A DNA stretch of 64,000 nucleotides from Pseudoteredinibacter isoporae_A (GCF_040372805.1 NZ_BAABWJ010000009.1:62001-126000); one strand, 5' to 3'; shown: positions 45,667-55,905, counted from the stretch's first letter. The notes: generated by a model from the letters alone, not told the origin. Numbers and translations: made by a program.

Positions 45667-46407
45667 ATGGATAATATTCTCGGCGTTCAACTAACCAAAT
45701 ATTCATTATCATTTACATCACCATGCTATTTCGGAAATCCAAATAGAGATGATGCAAAGGTAAATAATGGAACAGTAACTCTTATTAAGTTCAGAGGTGA
45801 AAGATTTGGGCTCACATGCTTTCACGTGATAAATGAATATAGAAAAAGAGTCGAAGAAGAAGGAGATGTTTCATTATATATTGGGAATATCCTAGTCGAG
45901 TTAGACGAGATATGGTTTGACGAAAACGAGGGTTATGATCTCTGCACACTCTATCTAGAGCCCTATGCCGAAGAGAAATTTGGTGCGTATGGAGAAGTAC
46001 CAACCCATTTTTTTGAGCTAGAAGAATTTACTAATGAGGGGGTTGAAATTGGCAACTTTGTCCTTTGGGGTGGTTATCCCGGTGTTTGGAGAGAGAGGCC
46101 ATCATCAGACAATGTTATTTTCGACACTATAAGCTCAGGATCTACACTAATCGATGATGCAGCCGCGGATATAATTACCTGTAGATTGGAGGTAGATAAA
46201 TGCCTAATCACAATCCAGAATGGTCGTGATATGACCGGCGATTTGGGTGGTATTAGTGGCGGGCCTTTATTTTTACACAAAATATCCAGCGCTGGCATTT
46301 CATCATTTAGCTTGGTTGGGATTATCTACCAATATAGTCCTAATGTGGATGTATTGCTTTCGCGCCCAGTTACACTAATTAGAGATAATCTTTGGCTTAA
46401 TGGCTGA
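45667..46407 (+). CDS. Trypsin-like serine protease, candidate partner of the ATPase
   Basis: 246 residues, no signal peptide, so probably cytoplasmic. A chymotrypsin-fold triad can be placed: His53 in GLTCFHVIN, Asp91 in EGYDLCTLYL, and Ser197 in DLGGISGGPLF (GxSGGP). Intervening strands are rich in Glu/Asp. Cytoplasmic trypsin-like proteases fused or adjacent to NTPases are a known effector type in bacterial antiviral systems. Here the neighbour is the SMC-like ATPase (150 bp upstream, same strand). The ribosome-binding site before ATG 45667 is weak. A/T-rich like the ATPase gene. Confidence 0.8.
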   Translation: MDNILGVQLTKYSLSFTSPCYFGNPNRDDAKVNNGTVTLIKFRGERFGLTCFHVINEYRKRVEEEGDVSLYIGNILVELDEIWFDENEGYDLCTLYLEPYAEEKFGAYGEVPTHFFELEEFTNEGVEIGNFVLWGGYPGVWRERPSSDNVIFDTISSGSTLIDDAAADIITCRLEVDKCLITIQNGRDMTGDLGGISGGPLFLHKISSAGISSFSLVGIIYQYSPNVDVLLSRPVTLIRDNLWLNG

Positions 46408-46839
46408 TAAAGATTAAACAATCAGAGCCAGTCAAGACCTCCGCAAGCAAGCTTGCTCCGGAGCGGCTGTAGCGTCCCTGAATGTCCGCTTCTGGCCGAA
46501 AGGCGACTATTATATGTTCTTCATTGCATTCTCTAGAACTGCCTCGGGAGGTCTCCATAAATTGAAGTGGTTGAAGAGTTAACGCGCCTTGTAAATTTTA
46601 GGGCTATTTTGACAGATTTCCTCTGCTTATGGATGATGTTAGTAATTAGCGAGCGGCGGCTACGGTGTAAACCGACGGTCTCAATACTGACCCAGTTTCT
46701 ACAGCGTTAAAATTATATATTCTTATCATGTGTTGGGAGAGGATGGCTTTGGCTTCTCCTCTTTGCCGATAGAAGCTTAGCATTCTGGCTCGGTGGCCAA
46801 GTTATGGTTACGACACCAGGTCAGTAAAGGAAGGGGAAG
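46408..46839. other. Right part of the island up to the tRNA, no gene
   Basis: About 430 bases. It contains an AGCAAGC/GCTTGCT palindrome near 46446-46457, palindromic element copy 3 and no supportable reading frame. Probably decayed island DNA next to the tRNA integration side. Confidence 0.5.
46484..46507. repeat. Palindromic element, copy 3
   Basis: GTCCGCTTCTGGCCGAAAGG followed by CGAC, downstream of the protease gene. Together with copies at 42635 and 45561 it brackets the ATPase-protease pair. Confidence 0.6.
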
Positions 46840-46916
46840 TGGTGGGCCCTCGCGGACTTGAACCGCGGACCTATCGATTATGAGTCGAGTGCTCTAACCA
46901 GCTGAGCTAAGGGCCC
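46840..46916 (-). tRNA. ileX: tRNA-Ile2 (anticodon CAU, lysidine type)
   Basis: 77 bases including an encoded CCA (46840-46842). Acceptor arms GGGCCC/GGGCCC pair, the D-arm has AGCTCAGC-TGGTTAGAGC, and the anticodon loop is CTCATAA inside GACTCATAATC. The T-arm shows GGTTCAAGTCC. The CAU anticodon in this stem is that of the minor isoleucine tRNA, which needs TilS lysidine modification to read AUA, not that of Met tRNAs. A TATAAT lies upstream on the minus strand at 46949-46954. Its 3' end faces the accessory island, the usual side for integrated elements. Confidence 0.93.
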
Positions 46917-46937
46917 TGATGTGATGAAAGTCATCAA

Positions 46938-46968
46938 ACAGGCGAGGGATTATAATCGCCTCGCCTGT
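46938..46968 (-). terminator. AbgT terminator overlapping the tRNA promoter
   Basis: ACAGGCGAGG...CCTCGCCTGT, 10-bp perfect arms, followed on the minus strand by TTTGATG. The loop holds the palindrome GATTATAATC, whose TATAAT could serve as the tRNA -10 box. Confidence 0.65.
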
Positions 46969-47013
46969 ATTTCGCTAGATCTCTAGCGCTTTTTTTCTCG
47001 TGCTTTCAAGGGC

Positions 47014-48567
47014 TTAGCCAGCTGGGTATACGTAGCTGGATTGCAAGCCAAGTGGGAAGCCTAGGCCCCAGTAGATGAGCAGGAATACGGTCCAGGCAAT
47101 GATGATGGCTACAGAGTAGGGCAGCATCAGAGACAGTAAGGTGCCGATACCGGTGCTCTTCACATAGCGTTGGCAGTAAACCACAACGAGTGGGAAGTAA
47201 GGCATCAGTGGGGTGATGATGTTACTGGAGGAATCGCCCACTCGGTATGCGGCCTGAGTCAGATCGGGGGAGATACCGATTTGCATCAACATCGGAACCA
47301 GGATGGGGCCGATCAATGCCCATTTGGCGGACGAAGAGCCAACGAAGAGGTTTACAAACGCGGTCAGGAAGACGATGCCGGCCATGGTTACCATGCTGGG
47401 CAGGGCCAGGGTTTTCAGCACTTCGGCGCCGTTGACCGCTAACAATGCACCCAAATTGGATTTACCAAACGCATCAATAAACAGGGCGCAGAAGAAGGCC
47501 ATGACCACGTAGTACGACATGCCTTCCATGCCTTTGCTCATGGCGCCGATGACGTCTTTGCTGCTTTTGAAGGTGCCGGCGATGTACCCGTATACGGTGC
47601 CGGGAATCACAAACAGTAAGAAAATCAGTGGCACGATGGAGCGCATGATCGGCGCGCTGAACGAAGCCAGTTCTCCATTAGCGGCGCGAAGCGGGGAGCT
47701 TGTTGGCCAAGCAACAGCAACCAGAATGGCAAGGCCAGCGATCATGGTGACAGTGGCCCAGCGCAGGGCGGAGCGTTCTTTATCGGTCAGTTCACCAAAC
47801 TTCGGCAGGTCTTCGGTATCGCCATCCACTTTGGTGTTGGCCAGGCGTGGTTCGATAACTTTGTCGGTCAAATACCAACCCAGCAGAATTACCAGCACGC
47901 TCGAGGCTGAGGTGAAGAAGTAGTTGTTCAGTGGGTTGATCTGAATCTCTGGATCAACAATCTGTGCAGCACTCAGTGTGAAACTCTGCAAGAGTGGGTC
48001 GATAGCCGATGGCACAAAGTTCGCGCTGAAGCCGCCGCTCACACCGGCAAAGGCCGCTGCAATACCCGCCAGTGGGTGGCGGCCCATGGCGCTGAAAATA
48101 ATACCCGCCAGTGGAATCACCAGTACATAACCGGCATCGGTCGCGGTATGGCTCACAATGGCCACGAGAATTACGGAGGGCGTCAGTAAGCTTTTCGGGG
48201 TGGCATCCAACATGCGTTTGATGCCGGCGTTAATAAAGCCAGCGTGTTCCGCTACCGCAACACCCAGCATGGCGACCAGTACTACACCTAATGGGGCAAA
48301 GCCGGTAAAGATGGTGACCATTCGTGAAAGAAAATCGGCAATCGAAGCGCCGGTGAGCAAGTTGTTGACCACAATGGCTTCGCCAGTTCGTGGGTCAATG
48401 GCGTCGAACTGAAGGTTCGACATAATGGCGGAGAGGGTCCAAACAATAATTAAGCTGATTAAGAAGATGATAGCGGGATCGGGGAGTTTGTTGCCGATTA
48501 CTTCCACCTTGTCGAGTAGGCGGCTCAGGCGGGTGGATTCCGCGTTGGCCGTTGTGGTCTCGCTCAT
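47014..48567 (-). CDS. abgT: AbgT-family transporter (p-aminobenzoyl-glutamate / antimetabolite)
   Basis: 517 residues, about 11-13 membrane segments. Typical AbgT start (RLLDKVEVIGNKLPDPAIIF), then VILVAIVSHTATDAGYVLVIPLAG, and a re-entrant region FVGSSSAKWALIGPILVPML with the late motif GDSSSNIITPLMPYFPLV. Family members import p-aminobenzoyl-glutamate (E. coli AbgT) or export sulphonamides (MtrF/YdaH). Folate genes folB/folK/folM are within 10 kb, but no AbgA/AbgB hydrolase is present, so the direction of transport is open. AGGAC precedes ATG 48567. Confidence 0.92.
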   Translation of the reverse strand: MSETTTANAESTRLSRLLDKVEVIGNKLPDPAIIFLISLIIVWTLSAIMSNLQFDAIDPRTGEAIVVNNLLTGASIADFLSRMVTIFTGFAPLGVVLVAMLGVAVAEHAGFINAGIKRMLDATPKSLLTPSVILVAIVSHTATDAGYVLVIPLAGIIFSAMGRHPLAGIAAAFAGVSGGFSANFVPSAIDPLLQSFTLSAAQIVDPEIQINPLNNYFFTSASSVLVILLGWYLTDKVIEPRLANTKVDGDTEDLPKFGELTDKERSALRWATVTMIAGLAILVAVAWPTSSPLRAANGELASFSAPIMRSIVPLIFLLFVIPGTVYGYIAGTFKSSKDVIGAMSKGMEGMSYYVVMAFFCALFIDAFGKSNLGALLAVNGAEVLKTLALPSMVTMAGIVFLTAFVNLFVGSSSAKWALIGPILVPMLMQIGISPDLTQAAYRVGDSSSNIITPLMPYFPLVVVYCQRYVKSTGIGTLLSLMLPYSVAIIIAWTVFLLIYWGLGFPLGLQSSYVYPAG

Positions 48568-48717
48568 AAAAAAGTCCTGTGCTTAGAATGATGGGGAGCC
48601 TCTGTATACATCCCCTTTTTATACGTCTCTTGTGAAGACGTTGCGACAGAGCGATTATGTCACTATGTGTCAGGAGCGAAAACCGTTAAAGGCAGAAGTT
48701 TGCCAAACAGCAGGCAC

Positions 48718-48744
48718 AAAAAAGGCGGCCAAGGCCGCCTTTTT
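48718..48744 (-). terminator. Terminator of rpoD (symmetrical, possibly bidirectional)
   Basis: AAAAAAGGCGGCC-AA-GGCCGCCTTTTT, perfect stem with A/T flanks usable on both strands; 15 bp beyond the rpoD stop. Confidence 0.92.
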
Positions 48745-48759
48745 GCTCTGCTTGCTCGA

Positions 48760-50583
<1,824 letters not shown>

Positions 50584-50711
50584 TCGTGACCTATAAAATA
50601 TGCTGGCGAAGTAAACAGGAGATTATAGCCCATAAATAGGGGCTTATTCTAGAAAATCAAGCCTGGAGGGTGCTTTTATTTACTCCTGTTATGCTTGATT
50701 TGCGGAGGGGT

Positions 50712-52733
50712 TCAATGGCCCTGCTGGATGAGTTGGCGAAACAGGGTTTTTTCCTCGGTGCTGAGCTCGTTAAAGGCTTTGCTTTTCAGCTCTTTGAGCT
50801 TGTTTTGGCGCGATTGTCGTTGTTGCTGCTGGAGCAGTTTGTCTTCGCAAGCTTTGAGTTCGGCGTTGTCGTCAAAGTTTCCTTCTCGCATGGCCGCTGA
50901 GAGCACGGATGTGCTCTGTTCGGCGATACCTTTGAGTTTCTGCCATTCCTGTTGTCCATAGCTTGCCAGCCAGTGGCCAGTGAGTTGGTGGATGTTGAAA
51001 TGGGGGCGGCTCTGCAGACAGCGGGCCAAGCGGAGGAGCAGCTGACTGTCGGCGTCCTTGAAATGGCTGAACAGCTCGATGTCGTCCAGTTCCTTGGCCA
51101 GCTCCGGGCGGCTCATCAGCAGGCCAATCAGCAATTTCTGGGGGCTGAGCTTGTTATCCTGCTCCTTGCTGCCGCGGCCTATTGAGTCACTGCTCAGTGG
51201 TGCCGAGGGCGGTTCAGACTCTCGGTAGCTGTCAATGGCTGTCGTATAGTGGTCATTGCTGTCCTCGACGTGCTGTTCGGCCAGGGCTTCATAGGCTTGC
51301 CAAGGGTTGTCGCCATCGGGTGGCAACTGCTCAGGGAATTCCTGAGGCGCTGTCGTAGTCAGTGCTTCAGCCTGGGGTTCTTCTTTCGGTGCGGGGCTTT
51401 CCTTGGGCAGAGGTGGCAAGGGTTGATCGATGAGTTCAAGCAGCGTGTCCAGACTAAGCTCAGTGCGCTTGGCCAGGTGCTTGAACATCAGCTCTCGATA
51501 GACGCCCTTGGGCAACAGGTTAAGCATGGGCGCGGCGCGTTTACTCAGCTGGGCCTTGCCGCCCATGGTGCTGGCGTCGATGTCTTCGCATAGGCTGTCA
51601 AACAAAAAGTCTTCGAGCGGGCTGGCGGTCTCATCAATGCGTTGCAGGAATTTGTCTTTGCCAAATTGGCGGACGTAGCTGTCTGGGTCTTGCCCGTCTT
51701 CCAGAAATAAAAATTTGATTTGCAGGCCGTCGGTCATAACCGGCAGGGAGTTGCTTAACGCGCGCTTGGCCGCATTGCGGCCGGCTTCATCGCCATCGAA
51801 ACAGAAAATGATTTCCTGGGTGTATTTGAACGCCAGGCGAAGGTGCGCTTCGCCGCAGGCCGTGCCGAGTGTGGCGACGGTGTAGTTAATATCAAACTGA
51901 GCCAGGGCGACCACGTCCATATAGCCTTCCACGACCAATAGGCGCTGTATCTGGGAGTTTGCCTGGCGGGCTTCCCAGAGGCCGTAAAGCTCTTCGCCTT
52001 TGTGGAATACGGGTGTTTCTGGCGAGTTCAGGTATTTGGGTTTTTCGTCGCCCAGCACTCGTCCGCCAAAGCCGATAACTCGCCCGCGCCGGTCGCGTAT
52101 CGGGAACATGATGCGTTCTCGGAAGCGATCGTAATAGCTGTTTTTGTTTTGGTTGTGGATCAGCATGCCGGCCTCTTCGAGGCGCTTGCAGGTCGACTGA
52201 TCGTTGGCCAATTCCTGTTTTAAGTTATCCCAGCCCGCCGGGACATAACCAATGCCGAAACGTTTGCAGATTTCACCACTCAGGCCCCGTGATTTGAGGT
52301 AGTTGATGGCTTGGGTCTTATGGGTGTTTTGGCGCAGTTGCAACTGGTAATAGGCGTCGGCCTTTTCCAGTAACGTGAAGATTTCCTGGCGTTGTTTTTC
52401 CCGCTCTTTTTGCGCTGGCGAGATATTTTGCTTTTCTTTGGGCACCTCGACGCCGGCCAGTTTGGCGAGTTCGTCCACGGCATTCGGGAAGTCGAGGTGC
52501 TCGTATTCCATGACGAAACCGAGGGCGTTACCGGATGCGCCGCAGCCAAAGCAGTAATAGAACTGTTTGTCGGGGCTGACAGTAAAACTTGGGGTTTTTT
52601 CTTCGTGGAAGGGGCAGCAGGCGCTGTAGTTTTTGCCGGTTTTTTTCAGCTTCACACGATGATCAACCACATCGACAATGTCGATGCGGTCAAGTAGATC
52701 ATCGAGAAAACTTTGGGGTATGCGGCCGCTCAT
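50712..52733 (-). CDS. dnaG: DNA primase
   Basis: 673 residues. CHC2-type zinc finger at residues 39-65 (CPFHEEKTPSF and FYYCFGCG), the primase core (GYVPAGWDNLKQEL, RGRVIGFGGRVLG), the TOPRIM motif LLVVEGYMDVVAL with FCFDGDEAGRNAA, and a C-terminal helicase-interaction domain ending LFRQLIQQGH. The linker before it (about 425-520) is Pro/Glu-rich. It synthesises RNA primers at the replication fork. Confidence 0.97.
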   Translation of the reverse strand: MSGRIPQSFLDDLLDRIDIVDVVDHRVKLKKTGKNYSACCPFHEEKTPSFTVSPDKQFYYCFGCGASGNALGFVMEYEHLDFPNAVDELAKLAGVEVPKEKQNISPAQKEREKQRQEIFTLLEKADAYYQLQLRQNTHKTQAINYLKSRGLSGEICKRFGIGYVPAGWDNLKQELANDQSTCKRLEEAGMLIHNQNKNSYYDRFRERIMFPIRDRRGRVIGFGGRVLGDEKPKYLNSPETPVFHKGEELYGLWEARQANSQIQRLLVVEGYMDVVALAQFDINYTVATLGTACGEAHLRLAFKYTQEIIFCFDGDEAGRNAAKRALSNSLPVMTDGLQIKFLFLEDGQDPDSYVRQFGKDKFLQRIDETASPLEDFLFDSLCEDIDASTMGGKAQLSKRAAPMLNLLPKGVYRELMFKHLAKRTELSLDTLLELIDQPLPPLPKESPAPKEEPQAEALTTTAPQEFPEQLPPDGDNPWQAYEALAEQHVEDSNDHYTTAIDSYRESEPPSAPLSSDSIGRGSKEQDNKLSPQKLLIGLLMSRPELAKELDDIELFSHFKDADSQLLLRLARCLQSRPHFNIHQLTGHWLASYGQQEWQKLKGIAEQSTSVLSAAMREGNFDDNAELKACEDKLLQQQQRQSRQNKLKELKSKAFNELSTEEKTLFRQLIQQGH

Positions 52734-52785
52734 GGGCTTAGTTTAGCGAGCCGTTGTGCGGGGCACAATTGGGGCTTGCATGCCC

Positions 52786-53232
52786 TCAGGACAGCTTGGC
52801 TTTGACCAGCTGGCTGACCGCGCCCATGTCGCCGCGACCCTGGATCTGCGGCTTAACGAGTGCCATCACCTTGCCCATGTCGCGCGCAGACTCGGCGCCA
52901 CTGCTTTGAATGGCCTCGTCGATGATTGCCGACACTTCGTCTTCGCTCAGGGCGGCAGGCAGAAACTCCTGAATGATGACGGTTTCAGATTCTTCCTGTT
53001 CGGCCAGATCGATACGGTCGGCGTCACGGTATTGCTGTGCGGAGTCTTTGCGCTGCTTGAGCATTTTGTCGAGAACCACTAATACGCGGGCATCGTCCAG
53101 CTCAATACGCTCGTCCACTTCGATGCGCTTGAATTCGGCTTGTACCATACGCAATACGCCCAATCTGGCTTTGTCTTTTGCTCGCATGGCGTCTTTTACA
53201 GCGGTGGCAATGGTCTTTTTCAGCTCAGACAT
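52786..53232 (-). CDS. yqeY: GatB/YqeY-domain protein
   Basis: 148 residues. ATG 53232 chosen because AAGGA sits 7-8 bases before it; the ATG two codons upstream is too close. The YqeY signature is clear: GVLRMVQAEFKRIEVDERIE, VIIQEFLPAALSEDEVSAII, ARDMGKVMALVKPQIQGRGD. It is related to the tail domain of GatB amidotransferase and presumed to act on tRNA; its exact role is unknown. Conserved neighbour of rpsU and dnaG. Confidence 0.95.
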   Translation of the reverse strand: MSELKKTIATAVKDAMRAKDKARLGVLRMVQAEFKRIEVDERIELDDARVLVVLDKMLKQRKDSAQQYRDADRIDLAEQEESETVIIQEFLPAALSEDEVSAIIDEAIQSSGAESARDMGKVMALVKPQIQGRGDMGAVSQLVKAKLS

Positions 53233-53302
53233 GATCATTCCTTATGTGCACAGTGAATTGGGGTATGGCAGCCCTTGTTGAATTGCAAAGGGCCAAACGC
53301 GC

Positions 53303-53325
53303 AAGCCCAGCTCGAGGCTGGGCTT
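53303..53325 (-). terminator. Stem-loop after rpsU
   Basis: AAGCCCAGC-TCGAG-GCTGGGCTT, 9-bp perfect stem between rpsU and yqeY on the minus strand. The T-run is missing, so partial termination is likely, as in the E. coli rpsU-dnaG-rpoD operon. Confidence 0.65.
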
Positions 53326-53386
53326 AGATACACTCACTCAAGCGAACTTGAGTTGGTCTGCGCTAACCTGTAAACAGGCTAGAAAC

Positions 53387-53602
53387 TTAGTACAGACGCT
53401 GAAACTTGCGAGATTCGCGCTGAACCTTTTTGGCGTGACGCTTAACAGCGGCAGCAGCCTTACGCTTACGAACACTGGTTGGCTTCTCGTAAAACTCACG
53501 ACGACGTACTTCGGCCAGTACACCGGCTTTTTCACAAGAGCGCTTGAAGCGACGCAGAGCGATATCAAATGGTTCGTTTTCTTTCAGCTTAACTGCAGGC
53601 AT
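53387..53602 (-). CDS. rpsU: Small ribosomal subunit protein bS21
   Basis: 71 residues with the complete S21 sequence: MPAVKLKENEPFDIALRRFK at the start, FEKP-like REFYEKPTSVRKRKAAAAVK and a basic tail ending RKFQRLY. It helps position mRNA at the Shine-Dalgarno helix. GGAAAGGT lies upstream of ATG 53602. First gene of the macromolecular-synthesis operon. Confidence 0.98.
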   Translation of the reverse strand: MPAVKLKENEPFDIALRRFKRSCEKAGVLAEVRRREFYEKPTSVRKRKAAAAVKRHAKKVQRESRKFQRLY

Positions 53603-53807
53603 TGTTGATTGTACCTTTCCAATTTTTAATTTCGTGTATCTTTAATGGGTGCTTTGTTTCGTTTGTAGGCCGCAGCGCGCGGAGCAAACGCAGGATTCAC
53701 ACCATTCCAAGGGGCGCAAATTCTATACAGTCTTGCCTGCCTGCGCAAGCTTTTGTCTTGTATCGAGCGTGCAAAAACGCAATTATCCCTCCTGTTCGAG
53801 GCTGTAG

Positions 53808-53829
53808 GCCGCTTTGGGGCGGCATTTTT
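53808..53829 (+). terminator. Terminator-like hairpin 1 upstream of tsaD
   Basis: GCCGC-TTTGGG-GCGGC followed by ATTTTTC on the plus strand. No plus-strand gene lies upstream. Confidence 0.55.
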
Positions 53830-53834
53830 CTGGT

Positions 53835-53869
53835 AAGCCCGGCTCAAGCTGTTATTATGCCGGGCTTTT
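53835..53869 (+). terminator. Terminator-like hairpin 2 upstream of tsaD
   Basis: AAGCCCGGC...GCCGGGCTT, 9-bp perfect arms with a 15-base loop, then TTGTTTA. It ends 28 bases before the tsaD start. Confidence 0.6.
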
Positions 53870-53896
53870 GTTTATCCCGGTGGAAAGGCCAAATTC

Positions 53897-54931
53897 ATGC
53901 GCGTTTTAGGTATCGAAACCTCCTGTGATGAGACGGGGGTTGCCGTCTACGACAGTCAGCAGGGGCTACTGGCTCATAGCCTGTATTCACAGGTGGATTT
54001 GCACTCAGAGTATGGTGGTGTGGTGCCTGAATTGGCCTCTCGAGATCATGTGCGCAAGCTGTTGCCTTTGATTGACGAGGTCTTGTCTGCAGCGGGTACA
54101 GACAGTAAGGGTGTTGATGGCATTGCCTACACCTCGGGGCCCGGACTGGTGGGTGCCTTAATGGTCGGAGCTTGTGCAGGCCGGTCGTTGGCCTATGCCT
54201 GGGGTTGCAAAGCCCTCGGTGTTCATCATATGGAGGGGCATTTGCTGGCCCCCATGCTGGAAGCCAACCCTCCCCAATTTCCTTTTGTGGCTTTGCTGGT
54301 TTCCGGTGGTCATACCCAGTTAGTGAGAGTGGACGGCATTGGTCGTTACCGCATGCTGGGGGAATCATTGGATGACGCGGCGGGTGAGGCTTTTGATAAA
54401 GCCGCCAAGATGCTTGATCTGGATTACCCGGGTGGCCCACAGATAGCCAAGTTGGCCGAACAGGGGGAGCCGGGACGCTTCCGTTTCCCGCGCCCGATGA
54501 CCGATCGCCCTGGTCTGGATTTCAGCTTCAGCGGTTTGAAAACCTTTACTTTGAATACTGTCGCTGAGCACAAGCTCGAAAACGGCTTGCCTGACGATCA
54601 GTGCTGTGCCGATATTGCCTATGCATTCGAGGATGCGGTTGTCGCAACTTTGGTTATTAAATGCCGCCGAGCCCTCGAGCAAGAAGGATTGAAAACCCTG
54701 GTGATTGCCGGTGGTGTATCTGCGAACAAGCGCTTGCGCGCGGAGTTGGAAAGCAAGCTGGCTAAAATTGATGCGGGGGTGTACTACGCCCGCCATGAGT
54801 TTTGCACTGACAATGGCGCCATGATCGCCTATGCCGGATGTCAACGCCTGCTCGCGGGCCAGGAACAGGCCTTATCGTTGACAGTTCAGCCGCGCTGGGA
54901 TTTGGAAAGTTTGCCTGACATTGAGGCTTGA
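53897..54931 (+). CDS. tsaD: tRNA N6-adenosine threonylcarbamoyltransferase
   Basis: 344 residues. ASKHA-type motifs: N-terminal GIETSCDETGVAVYD, metal-binding HHMEGHLLAPML, VALLVSGGHTQLV, GEAFDKAAKMLDLDYPGGP, and C-terminal VIAGGVSANKRLR and FCTDNGAMIAYAG. With TsaB and TsaE it installs t6A37 on ANN-reading tRNAs. GGAAAGG precedes ATG 53897. folB starts 12 bp after the stop; the plsY gene that usually sits between them is absent. Confidence 0.98.
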   Translation: MRVLGIETSCDETGVAVYDSQQGLLAHSLYSQVDLHSEYGGVVPELASRDHVRKLLPLIDEVLSAAGTDSKGVDGIAYTSGPGLVGALMVGACAGRSLAYAWGCKALGVHHMEGHLLAPMLEANPPQFPFVALLVSGGHTQLVRVDGIGRYRMLGESLDDAAGEAFDKAAKMLDLDYPGGPQIAKLAEQGEPGRFRFPRPMTDRPGLDFSFSGLKTFTLNTVAEHKLENGLPDDQCCADIAYAFEDAVVATLVIKCRRALEQEGLKTLVIAGGVSANKRLRAELESKLAKIDAGVYYARHEFCTDNGAMIAYAGCQRLLAGQEQALSLTVQPRWDLESLPDIEA

Positions 54932-54943
54932 GCGAGAAGTGCT

Positions 54944-55306
54944 ATGGATATCGTTTTTATTGAAGGTTTATGTGTTGACGCAACCATTGGGGTGTTTGAT
55001 TGGGAGCGTAAAATTAAGCAACGCTTACGCATAGATTTGGAGATGGCCTGGGATATTCGTCAGGCGGCCAGCACAGATGATTTGCAATACGCCCTGGATT
55101 ACAAAGCCGTATCCGATCGCATCAGTGAACATGTGGCGGGCACGGAATATGAACTGCTTGAGTCACTGGCCGAAGAATTGAGTGAATTGCTGTTGAATGA
55201 TTTTTCCATTTCCTGGCTGCGAATGAAATTGAGTAAGCCCGGTGCGGTACCGACGGCGAGTAATGTCGGTTTGTTAATTGAGCGCGGACAGCGCGGAGAT
55301 CGTTAA
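54944..55306 (+). CDS. folB: Dihydroneopterin aldolase/epimerase
   Basis: 120 residues. Family motifs: IEGLCVDATIGVFDWERKIK at the start, catalytic Glu/Tyr region (LDYKAVSDRISEHV), ELLESLAEELSELLL and the Lys in LRMKLSKPGAVPTASNVG. It makes 6-hydroxymethyl-dihydropterin for folate synthesis. The folK gene starts at the very next base (55307), so the two are coupled. Confidence 0.96.
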   Translation: MDIVFIEGLCVDATIGVFDWERKIKQRLRIDLEMAWDIRQAASTDDLQYALDYKAVSDRISEHVAGTEYELLESLAEELSELLLNDFSISWLRMKLSKPGAVPTASNVGLLIERGQRGDR

Positions 55307-55819
55307 ATGGCGAGAGTATTTTTAAGTTTAGGGAGCAATGAAGACAGGGAATTTCATATAACGTCTTGTCTGGATGCCTTAAACCGCCATTTTCATATTC
55401 TGGCGCTGTCATCGGTTTATGAAAGCGAAGCGGTCGGATTTTCGGGCGAGCCGTTCTATAACATGGTGGTAGAGCTCGAGACAGACCTGGATTTGGCCGC
55501 CCTCAATGAGAGTTTGAAAACCATCGAAGATGAGAACGGCCGTCGTCGAGATGTGCCGCGTTTCAGCGGCCGTACTTTGGATGTTGATATCTTGTTGTAC
55601 GATGACATCGTGGGCAAGGTAGCCGGCGTCGAGCTGCCGCGTGAAGAAATCACTCAAAATGCCTTTGTGTTATTGCCGCTTGCTGAAATTGCCGCTGAAG
55701 ATATTCACCCGGTTTGTGAGCAGAGTTTTGCCGAGCTTTGGCAGAATTATGATAAGGCGCAAAAGTTATGGCCAATTGATTTCAGCTGGCAAGGACAGGT
55801 GATTTCTACGGCGAAATAA
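55307..55819 (+). CDS. folK: 2-amino-4-hydroxy-6-hydroxymethyldihydropteridine pyrophosphokinase
   Basis: 170 residues. HPPK motifs: FLSLGSNEDREFHI, LALSSVYESEAVGFSGEPFYN, then the R-R-D-V-P-R-F-S-G-R-TLDVDILLYDD region with its metal-binding Asp pair, and LPREEITQNAFVLLPLAEIA. It adds pyrophosphate to the folB product. The slightly unusual 'FSGRTLDVDIL' (normally W-GPRTLDLDIL) places it with the second, folB-linked FolK of Pseudomonas. Confidence 0.93.
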   Translation: MARVFLSLGSNEDREFHITSCLDALNRHFHILALSSVYESEAVGFSGEPFYNMVVELETDLDLAALNESLKTIEDENGRRRDVPRFSGRTLDVDILLYDDIVGKVAGVELPREEITQNAFVLLPLAEIAAEDIHPVCEQSFAELWQNYDKAQKLWPIDFSWQGQVISTAK

Positions 55820-55905
55820 AACCTGTTAGCATGATTGCGGTGCCGCTTGGTCGTTGCGGCGTCTAGCAGCCCCTGTCTTATAAGAGTCTGGCGGTCGTGT
55901 CGGGA

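Noticed and set aside
46575..46700. Integron attC-like sites (GTTAACGCGCC)
   Set aside because: Only one core-like box could be found, with no paired R/L boxes or integron integrase.
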